DNA of 64,000 nt from Fallopia convolvulus (Eukaryota; Streptophyta; Magnoliopsida; Caryophyllales; Polygonaceae): positions 315,001 through 379,000 of the forward strand of contig OZ024718.1 in the NCBI GenBank assembly GCA_964016875.1, given 5' to 3'. The notes below the pieces were generated by a model that was given only the letters and a program-made list of their open reading frames with translations, was not told the DNA's origin and did no database searches. Shown here in pieces: positions 50,351 to 61,308 of this stretch. Each line of letters opens with the position of its first letter. Position 1 is the first letter of the stretch. A program made the translations under genes and the position numbers.

Positions 50351-51981
50351 AAATACTATAAAAATTCTCACTTGATATAATATTCTCCTCAGAGTTAGAT
50401 TCTCAACATCACTTTTTATATAGTTAGATGACATGAAAAGCTAGTTCAATTGATTAAACACGCCTGAAACTTAAGTAATTCTAACTTCTTATGACTTAGG
50501 TTAAACTTACTTGTTTTAGAAACTATAACTTTAAAGAAAAATTAGTAAATCTTATAAAAAAAAAATTAAATATCTCTAAATGATTCTATTTAACAAATTC
50601 ATTCTATTTTAAAGTTGTTGGAGCATAAGTTGAAAATACTTATACACCTGAGGGCTGAGGCCCCCGGGTAACGTCCTTCCTCCTTAGTTCCTCCGACCGC
50701 CGTGTTGGTGTTGGTACGGTGTCGGTGTTGGTGTTAAATATTGGTGTTTTGGGCCCACTGCCCCACTGTAAAATATGGGCCCACGCGTCTGTTCGGGTTG
50801 GGCTTCGACCATCGAACTAAACCCACCTCAGAATCCGTCAAATAAATAAATAGATAACACTTCACTTTGTAATTCAACTGATTAGCTGAAATTGCATATT
50901 TCTTGCTAGACAAGGACAATGGGCTGTGTTTGCTACCTTCTAGTAATTGTAATCTTCTAGGAAGTAGGAGATTATGCTTAGTATAAAACTTATATATGTC
51001 GAATTCAACATAGAAAATTAAGTTTTCAGGCTTTCAACAACTTAGTTACTTTCAAAAACTGAAATATTATGGAAGTAAGAAATCATGTCAGTTCTATATT
51101 GTTGTATTTTAGATTAATATGAAAAATAAGAATTTTATAAATTAAAAACACATAAATTGGATCATACATACCTGATAAGATAAGTGCAAACTCGTTTCGG
51201 TTTCATTTTTTCGGTTGTTGTATCTTACCTTTCTTTGTGGTTTTTTGTCGGTCTCTCGGTTGTCGTCTTGTGACGACCTCTCGAGTTCTTATGTTTGTTT
51301 GGTACCCTCAACTTATTACCTATTCAAATAAAGATCGATAAGGCAAGTGCAATTCATGTAAAATTTTAAAATGTTTTCATGACCTATTTTATAAACCAAA
51401 CACTATGGTGAACTCGGACAATTGGTAGTAGACCACATTGATGGGCGTTGTCGTGGATGTTTTGTGACTTCCGAAGATCCTCCATTTCGATGGTGGCAAC
51501 TTCAGTGTCCAAAATCTCTACCAATGTCCTTTTTTTATCGTCTTGTCGCAACACTTTGTCTCTATTGTGTTGTACTCACCCTACTTCCAAGCGCTTTGTG
51601 ATCCCTTTGATTCGGTTGTTGTGTCCTTTTTACTTGTTTTGTTATTTCTTGCTTGTATATTGTTGCCGATTTTCCGACTGTCGTCTTGACAACCTCTCAT
51701 TCTTACCATGTTTGTTTGGTAAGTGAATTCTTACCTAATAAAAAAACTGAGGTGGTGGTGAACTCGTGTGGATGTCCGTGGCAAACTAATAAATGCAATT
51801 CTCCAATTGGGCCCATGGCCCATATACATGTAAGAAATAGCAAATTCATGGACTCTATACTTCCACTCCAAGGCAAGCTGGCCCAAACAGATAAACAACC
51901 ACAGTTGGAAACTAGTGTCCCACCCAATGTTCTAAGAGACGCTAGATGGACGTTGGGCGGAGAGGGACCGCCTAGCGCCTA

Positions 51982-52433
51982 GACGGCCTGAACGGTGGTC
52001 TAGGAGGTCCTAGGCGGTCTGGACGGTTAGGCGGTTTATGACCTTCCATCGTTTAGGCGAGGCTTAGACGGGGCCTGGAAGAGATTTTTAAAACAGTTGT
52101 CCCACCCATTTTTGTGTCCATAACAATATGATCAAGATCTGTATTAATGCAGATTTGCCTCCTAACGTGATTGTCTCAAGGCTTAGACGTGAGCTTTCCT
52201 AATTTTTTTTATCATATATTGACGACCTGAACGGTGACCAAGGCAGTCCTAGACAGGTACTTAGGCAGTCTGGACGGCTAGGCGGGCTAGGACCTTTCAG
52301 CGTCTAGGCGATACCTAAACAAGTCCTAGAAGGAATTTTTAGAACAGTTGTCCCACCTATTTTTATGTCGATAACAATATGATCAAGATATGTATTAACG
52401 CAGATTTGTCTCCTAAACGTGATTGTCTCAAGG
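51982..52433 (+). repeat. Tandem duplication of about 200-bp unit, period 239 bp
   Basis: Unit 1 (51982-52182) starts GACGGCCTGAACGGTG and unit 2 (52221-52433) GACGACCTGAACGGTG. Both contain ACAGTTGTCCCACC, ATAACAATATGATCAAGAT and end ATTGTCTCAAGG. Their GGACGGTTAGGCGG/GGACGGCTAGGCGG words recur loosely near 23700. Confidence 0.8.
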
Positions 52434-54330
52434 ATTTTCCTGCCTAAACCACTTGGTTTTAGATGAGCAAACTATTATCCTATATGTACTTATAGAAATC
52501 TATCTTACATAGAAGACCATGTAATAATGCCATGCCATGGAAATCTGAGATTCTTAGAACATGGCTTGTTCTTGGAGTTGACTGTTCTAGTGGGTGGGGC
52601 CCTCCAAGCGGTGGGCCATGGGCGGTGGGCGCCCCTTGTTTTCTGAGCTTTCCTCATTCGGAGCTAGCGGGGCCCGCAACACTCACCTCTCCGCGTGGGC
52701 TCCACTGTTTGTTGCTTCGTTTATATTGAAGGAGATAATTTTATATTAATCAATTTCATCCAAGGAAAATGAACTTGTTTGAGTTGTTGATTGTTGGTAT
52801 CATAATTCTTATTAAAAAATTTTGAGCAAATCAAATTCCGTTGTCTTTAAAAAATTAAATCGTGTAGCTGATAAAATATCTAAGTTTAACGATTCACGAT
52901 TACATAATAACGTCTTGTTCCCCAAGATTATGTTTTGTGTATTTTTTCAGATGACGTCTTCTCTGCTCTTCTCGTGACACTCCGCACAACATGCTCCACT
53001 TGTGTTTCTTTAGTTCTTGTTCTAGCTTTGATCCGTGATCTTTCGATTTTCCTTTTGTTGTTTTCTTGTTTTGCTTGCTTTCCCTTATTTGTTTGTTCAA
53101 CTTTCGATCTTTTCGGACTCTCAATATACCAGACTTGTCTAGTACATCAAATTTCCCATCCATTTGGATGCTCCTGCTCACCTAATTCTAGATTGGGCCT
53201 TGAATGTTAACCAACTACAATTTTATATGGGCTGGCTCGTATTAAATCACGGGCCGAACTAATTAAACAACCAGATTTTATAAATGTCCTCGATGGGTAT
53301 CCACTGAATTATATAGGCCCGTGAAGCTCAGGCCCAAATACAACATAGTTTGATATTCTTCTTTGGTTGGTTGATACTCTTACATATATCCTCATAGACC
53401 AGTGTTACGGTTGTGGTGGACCTGTGGTGTTCGACTGATTTTTTTTACCTAGGTAAAAATTATTAGGGCAGAGGCTTAGTCATTGTCGATTTTATAGCAT
53501 TCGTTCGGATGAAAATGAGAAGTTTTGGAGAAGATTACATTGATATAATTGGAAGTGAATGAGCAAGATGTGCCATTTCATTAGCCACAATTAATGTTCA
53601 CTTCATGAAATCCATAACTAAGATGTATTGTCAATTTAAAGGATCACAATATCGGCGATGATAATCTCGATAACGACAACTTCTTTTAATGGAGTTGATA
53701 ACCATTAGATTATCTTCTTCTATCCAGTTGAGTTATTGAAAATAAACATAAGTGGCAAAAAATAAACTACAAAAGAAACTTGTAAGAGTATTGTAAGAAA
53801 AAAAATGATACTAACTTTTTATTACCAAAATAAAAATGCACTACAAGGAAAAAACATATTTCATCTTTTTTTCCTTTAGAATTTGTTTTATCATATATTG
53901 AGTTATTATCTATTATTATAAAATTTGAAATGTAATCTTAAACATTAATTGTTGATTCTTTGATAATAAATGATTATAAATTTGAGATCGTAATTCTCAT
54001 TTTAAGGGAGTTATTCTTTTCCTATACGAAAGAGTACTTTACATAAATATTATACTTTATGTTTTCTTATTGTAAGGAAAAAAGATTACTTTCAAAGTAT
54101 ATTTTAAGGGAAAAAGTTATGATAAAAGTAGTACACTTCAATATTATATATAATGCATGTTTGTAGTTGTTTTAGCTTGATAGAACATGTGAATGGCAAA
54201 GTGACAACTTTAACTAATAGTTCATTTCTTGCAAGCAAAAGATGTTACATAGTTTGTTACAAAGATTTTATTTACTTACTCTTCAATAAACTTTCAAAGG
54301 TAAAATGTTAAGTGACAATTTTAACTAAGA

Positions 54331-54440
54331 GTTTTTTTGGCGAAAGATATTGTCCATGAGATTCGAATCAAAAACTTCTGAGTACTACTTCAGAGAGGCT
54401 CTAACCTCTTAATCTAACATCATTCACTAATTAATCAGAC
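54331..54440 (-). mobile_element. SINE fragment related to 43621-43719
   Basis: Minus strand has B-box-like GATTCGAATCTCATGGACAA and ends ATCTTTCGCC before seven A residues. AATTTTAA occurs on both sides as a possible short duplication. Confidence 0.5.
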
Positions 54441-54570
54441 ATAATTTTAATCATTTTTAGTAAGATTTGTCACCAAATTAAATCTTAATTAAAATCTTTT
54501 TTTAAGACAAACACTAAGATTTTACATACATGCAAGTCCACGTTGGACATCAAGGTATTATTCTAGGAGG

Positions 54571-54647
54571 TGGGTCCCACAAATACTCACACCATCCTAA
54601 CAATGTGTGGGACCCACAGGGTCCCACACTGTCCTCCTCCTATTTAA
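54571..54647 (+). promoter_or_regulatory. TCP-site palindromes and TATA box of the RING gene
   Basis: TGGGTCCCAC at 54571-54580, then TGTGGGACCCACAGGGTCCC at 54605-54624, giving several overlapping GTGGGNCC/GGNCCCAC class-type TCP sites, and TATTTAA at 54641-54647. The ATG at 54903 is preceded by a probable 5' UTR intron (CACCAG|GTCAGT at about 54705 to TTTGCAG at 54900). Confidence 0.5.
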
Positions 54648-54902
54648 ACCCTTTCCTACAATCCTCCATTTCCACTCCTCCCTCTTCACACATTCTCTTC
54701 ACCAGGTCAGTCAAACAAACATTTCTCAATTCGGACACGTGGATTTCGTCTCTTGAGTTCTCAATTGCTTGTACTAATCTTCAAGTTCTTTGCATTTCAA
54801 TTTTGCAGATTCTAAACTTCATTTTTTTCCTCTTCTTCTTATCTCCCAAATTAATTTCAGCTTAATTGTGTGATCTTCTTGCTCTCAGCTTAATTTGCAG
54901 AA

Positions 54903-57900
54903 ATGTCGAATCGGCTCGTTCAAGTTCCGCGGGCGCCCATAGATGCACTCTTGACATGTCCTCTTTGTCAGGGGTTCTTCGAGGAGGCTACTACAATTCC
55001 CCTTTGTCTCCATACATGTAATTCAATTCTCTCTTACATCCTCTTATACTTAATTCTGTGGACATGCACACTTTCGATTATCAATTTTCTGTGGTGTTTT
55101 GATCTGGGTACTTGATTTAGTTTGCTGGGTGCTTGTTTTTTGATGTTCTATGAAATGGGTTGGCTTTGTTTATTGCTGATTAGTTGTGGGTTTGATGATC
55201 TTGAACGGTTGATTTTGGGTTAATTAATTAGGATTTGTCTGGATTTTTCAATTTTTGGTTTGATATATACTTGGTGATGGTCTCCTTAATTTTGAGTTTA
55301 TGTAGTAGGCATTTGATTAAATTTAGGCTTATTAGATGCAAATTTTTTGTGAATTTTTGGTCAACAAAAGTGTTTTTAATTTCATCATCTATGAGTGTTC
55401 TTATTTGATGAGTTTTTGTGCTTTTGGAAGATGTTTTTTGATTTTAAAGATTGGTTCTTTGTGATTACTGAGGATGAAAATTGATGTTCAAACTAATGAT
55501 CAATCTAATTTAATGTTGTATAATTGCAATTCAGTTGGAATTACTAGAGTAACTAGATGGAATTCTTTGTGAATCTTATTTCGGCAACAGTGTTTTAAAT
55601 GTCATCATTATTTGATGTTATTTTGGGGCTTTTACATGAGCTTTTGATCTAAAGATTGGTTCTTGGCAACTAATAAGAATAAAAATCCAAATTAAAATTC
55701 ATCCATCTGATTAAATCTTGTATGATTGTTATTCAGTTTAATTTGTGTGTGATTGAGGTATCTTTCTAATTTGGAGTCTTTACTATTGTGTATTTGTGTG
55801 TTTTGGGTTTCCTGCTGAAATTATATCAGATAGGTTAAGGTTGTATGTTATGAAGTTAATCGAATTGTTTTCGTATATGTTAATAAAATGGTTTCACAAA
55901 AGATAACGATCGAGCGGAAGGGAAGATAACGAACATTCGTTATCTTCCGTTAACACCTTTTAGGATAGGTAAGAAAAAGAAATTGTTACACCAACCTAAA
56001 TTGAGACCATTGTATCTAACATGTTATACATAAAGATTTTGACCTTCATTTGTCACATAAAATGATGCAGACGACATTAATTAAGTAGACCTAATACAAA
56101 AAAAGAAGTGTCTACTTATAGAAGAATAACGAACTTTTGTCGTTATGTAGACAACGTTAAGTAGTCTACTTATGGAATAATATATAACGACTTTTGTCGT
56201 TATACATATGAAGTATATCTGATACAAAAAAGTGTCTAGTTATGGAAGAATAACGAACTTTTGTCGTTATACATATGAAGTATATCTAATACAAAAAAGT
56301 GTCTAGTTATGGAAGAATAACGGACTTTTGTCATTTTACAGATGAAGCTATAAGTAGATCTAATGCAAAAGAGTGTCTACTTACAGAAGAATAACGACCT
56401 TTTGTCGTTAAATGGTCAAAGATAAGTAGATCTAATACAAAAAGTTTCTACTTATGGAATAATAACGAACTTTTGTCGTTATACATATGAAGTATATCTA
56501 ATACAAAAAAAGTGTCTAGTTATGGAAGAATAATGGACTTTTGTCGTTTTACAGACGAAGATATAAGTAGATCTAATACAAAAAAGTGTCTACTTATGGA
56601 AGAATATTGAACTTTTGTCGTTCTACTGGCCTCATAGTCTTTAACGGTATTTAGGGAAAGAATTCGCTACACCTACAATCCTACATAAGTACCATTATGA
56701 CACATTTTACATAAAGACTGATTTTGAGTTGTATTTGTCGCATAAGTAATAGGTCTAACAAATAAAAATGCCTACATCAAATTTGATCAAAATTAACCAG
56801 ACATGCTATAGTAAATCATGTTCTAAGTATTCTTCTTTTGTCTGGATGACATTGATCAAAATCATCCAGATCAATTCTTCATGATTTAATTTCAATCTTT
56901 GTTAGAAGGACATTCCTTTGAATTTCGGTCTAAATAATGCCACAATGTGCTTAACTACCACGAACAATGCCTTCAATTTTTTCCATTATATACTTGAATG
57001 AAATGATAACTCTTATCAATGAACTGTAATTGAACAGTCTGCAGGAAGTGCATATATGACAAGCTCTCGGACGAAGAAAATGATACCTGCCCGGTGTGTG
57101 ACACCTATCTCGGCTACAGCCCTAAAAAAGTGCTCAGGTAAATGATTAATGTTAAGATGATTTATGCTCCATATTTATATCCAACTCTTACTCTTCTGGT
57201 TTAATTTAATGAACTATATATATGTCAAATTTTGGTAAACAGTCATATTATTAAGTTGCTCATGAAATATATACTTTCATAGTAACTCTTTGAGATGTTG
57301 TAGGTATGACCGCGCTTTGCAGTCTATTCGAAACAAGGTTTTTCCCAAGAAAATAAAGGCTGAGGCTACTGAAACCACACAACCTGGGGCACCTCCTTTG
57401 ACACCGAATGTATCGGAATGCTCTAGTAAGACCGAAAAGAGGCCAAAGTCAAAACCCGGCTCGAAAAAGTCTTTGCTTGATATGATGGAAAAAGATAATG
57501 CCAAGGCGACGAGCTCTGCTGAGTCCATAAGCAATCCTGTACCGAAAAAGAAACTGGTAAAGGCTAAGACATATGATAAACATGGAAATATATACTATAG
57601 ATACAATTGTTGATCCCGCTTGAGCGGGACTATACTGGGCGATGATGTTGATGTAGATACAAATATACAATGATATATACACTGTTGATCTTCCGTGTTT
57701 TTTTTTTTCTTTTCTGCAGGCTTTTTCAAAAGACAAGTCTTTGAAAATTCAGAGCTTTGATGAAGATTCAACAAAAGACAGTCAATGGGAGCCATTAAAC
57801 TGTCTTTTAGAAGCTGCAAACAGATCCAAGACTTCTAAATCAAAATTAAACGCCCTACAAGCAGCGGCGTCCTCTGATAGAGATGTTGATATTGAAGCCA

Positions 57901-59408
57901 TTAAAGCCAAATGGAAGAAACACGCGCTACCTATGACTTGTGTGACTGCTGCACCAGCGGATTCATCTGATGCCGCCAAAGCTGTGGCTGATGTTGCGAG
58001 ATTTGACCAAAAGGATAGGCCGATGTGGTTCTCTTTGAGTCCATGTGAGGATGAGTAAGTAATTACTTTAAGTTTCTTTTATCCATTTTTATAAGTACTA
58101 TGTACATTCGCTTTAAGTCAGGGATGTTCCCATCCTGACCTCCCAGATTATGCTGAAGTTACATTTGGTCATTGTTGTTGATGTTGTTGTTGCTGTATGT
58201 ACATTCGTGTTACGTGAGTTTCACTTATCTAATTTTTGTGTTTGTAATTCTTGATTTCCTCTTATGATTTAGGGAAGAAGCTGCTCGTCTGCCTCAACTA
58301 GCTTCTCGTTTCTTGAGACTCAAGTAAGATCTCATTTTTCATTCAAGTACATTCTTGACATTAAGACATTAAGTCATTCAAGTACATTCCTCTTATGATG
58401 GGATGCTAATGTTGATCAATCTTGAATTTTTTGCCACTTTAATTTCTCGTAATTGGCCTATTGATGTTTGAGAAATTAAATAAATCTTGAATTACTCTCA
58501 TTGATTCCACAATAATCTTTCACCTTAACAGGAATGGCGAAATGCCGGTCTCCTACCTTCAAAAGTACATTGCAATGAAATTTGAACAAGTCAAAGAGGA
58601 AGAGGTAAGTTTAGTCCATCCTATCTATCTTTCATTTCATTTATGTACGTCGATCAAATTTCCCAAATACCATGCTTGAATCAATCATGTTAGATATTTT
58701 GTTTGCAAGCAAAATGGAAGAAAAACAATCGAAAAACTAGAGGCTCCGCTACAGCAGAATCTGGGGGTCAAGATGGGGGTACCCATGCCCAAGGGAAAGG
58801 GATTATGCCCGATAGACCCAAGAAAAACTGAAAAATTCAGCTATGTAACAATAATAACTGAATTTAGTTAGAATGCACCAATTAAAATTGATATAGGGAC
58901 TAAATCCATCTCAAGGGCAATGTATAAAGCCAACAAGCATGAGGATCCGCCCAAAAAAAATACCATGCTTGAATCATTATAAGCACTCTACATAATCTAT
59001 CTTAATGTTGCTCACTATAGTATATTGCACATTTGCATCTTTCTCATAACAAATTGTTACCTAATGCTATTTGTTATCTCTTCCTATGTTATGGTATGTT
59101 TAATGAATCATTGCACATTAGATTTAGCAAAGCATTGACTTAGTTTTGTGATTGAGGCTCCTACATATGTTTCTGCCTTGTACATATACTTTTTTCAGGT
59201 GGAAATCAAGTTGGAAGGTGAAGCTTTACACCCAAGCATTTGGCTGTGCGACGTACTCGACAAGTGGCTTAAATCTGCCCCTCCATTAGAACTCATCAAG
59301 ACAAGGGTGGGCGACTCTACACCGGAATTCGTGATGCCGCTGACTTACTCCAGGAAGCATGAAATCCAAGCCCTGGTTGAGGATTCACCCAAGAATAGCA
59401 CCACCTAA
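54903..59408 (+). CDS. DRIP/BMI1-like RING-RAWUL E3 ubiquitin ligase
   Basis: Seven coding exons: 54903-55017, 57038-57137, 57304-57556, 57720-58054, 58273-58323, 58532-58604, 59199-59408; 378 aa. The N-terminal C3HC4 RING uses C19, C22, C35, H37, C40, C43, C56 and C59, reading LTCPLCQGFFEEATTIPLCL and HTFCRKCIYDKL, then CPVCDTYLG. The HTFC junction fixes the acceptor at 57037. A Lys/Ser-rich middle is probably nuclear-targeted. The C-terminus (about 285-370: FLRLKNGEMPVSYLQKYIAM, VEIKLEGEALHPSIWLCDVL) is the ubiquitin-like RAWUL fold. This family includes DREB2A-interacting ligases and PRC1 BMI1 proteins that monoubiquitinate H2A; which function applies cannot be told. Intron 1 (2 kb) holds a hairpin repeat array, intron 6 a retro-insertion. 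Confidence 0.9.
55921..55948. repeat. Perfect 13-bp inverted repeat with 2-nt spacer
   Basis: GGAAGATAACGAA, CA, TTCGTTATCTTCC. It lies about 130 bp before the tandem array and shares the ATAACGAA core with every array unit. Confidence 0.9.
56081..56624 (+). repeat. Tandem array of about 8 hairpin-forming units in RING-gene intron 1
   Basis: Units of about 53-75 bp start near 56081, 56157, 56211, 56278, 56351, 56422, 56490 and 56564. A typical unit has arms TAAGTAGA...TCTACTTA around CTAATACAAAAAAGTG, then arms ATAACGA...TCGTTAT around ACTTTTG, so each can form two small stem-loops. In unit 2 the first loop is absent (TAAGTAGTCTACTTA). Confidence 0.85.
58684..58957 (+). mobile_element. Retro-inserted fragment with poly(A) and 17-bp target duplication, intron 6
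   Basis: Flanks ATACCATGCTTGAATCA at 58667-58683 and 58960-58976 are identical. The insert ends GGATCCGCCC followed by A residues. Inside, a short frame ends in a stop at 58829-58831 (MPDRPKKN then TGA), so it may be the 3' end of a copied mRNA. The source gene is not recognised. Confidence 0.65.
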
Positions 59409-60672
59409 TCAAGAAGAAGAAGAAGAAATGAAAGACAAATCCTTGAATTGTAGTTTGCAGAGATGAAAAAACTATCATTTTTACCCAAATTAAAGACCTT
59501 ATTTTGCTCATGAATAAGTCTTGTGGTGCATGGATGATTTCATCCATGAGTCTAGACTTTCATTGTGGTCATTTGCACATTGCAAGAATCACATTTTTAT
59601 GTAGTTTTCATAATGTTTTTTTTTTTATTATCACATATACTTCTTTATTGAATAAATGTAGTCATTAGCATGATACATGCTAATAAGCTATGGTCATGGT
59701 GATGAAACTATTCTTCTGAATTGTAGAGCTTTTGTGGGAAGGGCTTAGGGGCAAGCTTGGCCTTTGTAAAACTTGGGCTTTTTGGCCCAATCTTTAATAT
59801 GTTTTAATTTTCATATAAATATATTATTATTATTGTGTGCGTATGTATAATAGGCTAATTAGGCTTGTGTAATGCAATGTATAAGGTAGTCCATTGGTGG
59901 TGATATGTATGCCCGTAGACAGACATTTGATAAAGAGCATTGAATTAGGAAGATGTTGAATGGAATTAATTGTTTATGAACAGCTTGCAATTATATGTAG
60001 GTTTCGGACATTCATAAATAAAATATGTGCGCATAAAAATCAATTTTTTGGCATAGGTTAAGAATCTTAAAATTAAAATTATTTGTTAAACCTTATTAGG
60101 GTGATTTTAACTTTTTTTTTTATATAAAATTTGATTTTTTTTAGTGTTTTAACTTTTATATTTAAGTATTTTTGAACCTATATCCTTAGAGTATAAGTTT
60201 AAAAAATCATTTAAATATTAATGGTACATTTTATATGCATGGAGATCTCGATCGGGACCCCTTGTAGAAATATCCTTAATTTGGTAGTTTGGTGTATGGA
60301 TCCAAATATTAAATTACGACGATAATGTAAATGTGAACAAAATGTGGAGATGGGATGATACAACTATAGGAACGAGGATGGCCTCTTGTGATAAAGATAG
60401 ACAACGACATGGACGAATGCATAAAGATATAGCGATGGTGACGGGATAGGTAGAATATGCTACGGAGTACAAAATTGTTTGATTGATGTTGTCATGGATT
60501 CTTGCTTTAATTTCTTAGGTTTTGATGATAACAAAATATATTTACTTTATTGATAGTTTTTAAATTATGTGTTTTGGGTGAAATTATTATAGTAAAGAAT
60601 AATGAAATTTTATTACGTACTTCATTAAAGAAACATATCTGAAAGTTGAACTTAAGTGAGAGTAAAGATAGG
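59409..60672. other. Intergenic between the RING gene and the CACTA element
   Basis: RING-gene 3' UTR, then AT-rich sequence. No gene supported. Confidence 0.6.
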
Positions 60673-60695
60673 CACTAGTACACGAGCAAGACATG

Positions 60696-61010
60696 GATAC
60701 CGGTTTTTTTATAATAAGGATACCGGTTTTTGATTCGGTATAAACGGAACTGGTATCTACCCCTCGCATACCGGTTTTTTGTTAAGCGGTATCTGACTTT
60801 AACGCATACCGGTTTTTTTATTATAACCGGTATCTATATTTTTCCCTTTTTTTTAAATTTTAGATAAGGGATACCGGTTTTTTAAAAACTGGTATCCTTG
60901 TGGAGAACCTTTGATACCGGTGTTTTAAAAACCCGGTATCCTTGTGGTTTTTTTTAATTAATTATTGAAATTATTAGATATCGAATTTTAAATAAACTGG
61001 TATCCATGTG
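60696..61010. repeat. Subterminal GATACCGGT repeats of the CACTA element
   Basis: About a dozen copies of ATACCGGTTTTT or its inverse AAAACCGGTATC/ACTGGTATC in both orientations, several forming hairpins such as GGATACCGG...CTGGTATCC near 60868-60898. In En/Spm such motifs bind the TNPA protein. Confidence 0.85.
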
Positions 61011-61308
61011 ATTTTGTTTTGGTAATTGTATATATAGCATATTTATTTCGAACAACCCTGTATATTTTTTTGACCTGTAATTTTAATTTCAAAGCTTTTC
61101 AAGAAATTGCACAGAGCTCAATTAACATAAAATGCATCAGTAATATTAAATTCACCAAATAACCATTACATCCATTGTCTCCAAATGTACTTCGCTATTG
61201 TGCCTTCAAAAAATAAACAGATGAGTTCAATCAACTATTGTGCCTTCAATCAACTACTGTGCCTTGAAAAAGAAGTATCTACTAGACATTTAAAAGCCCC
61301 ATCTCCAA

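Larger units (their letters stand above)
48915..54529. other. Intergenic between the Aux/IAA and RING genes
   Basis: Holds a micro-insertion, a LINE fragment (50010-50350), a GGTGTT-rich simple repeat (50703-50750), two similar TTCGGTTGTTGT...GTCGTCTTG segments (about 51190-51335 and 51605-51735) that look like LINE 3' ends, a 239-bp-period tandem repeat (51982-52433), a GC-rich patch (52575-52700) and a SINE fragment (54331-54440). No intact gene. Confidence 0.55.

Noticed and set aside
51448..51982. Overlapping 92- and 109-codon frames
   Set aside because: Within repetitive LINE-end-like sequence; Cys/Leu/Phe composition is typical of spurious frames.
54530..54865. 111-codon frame upstream of the RING gene
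   Set aside because: Lies over the TATA box and leader, with no recognisable domain.
56081..56624. CRISPR-like array
   Set aside because: Repeats are diverged, contiguous and without unique spacers, in a plant intron.
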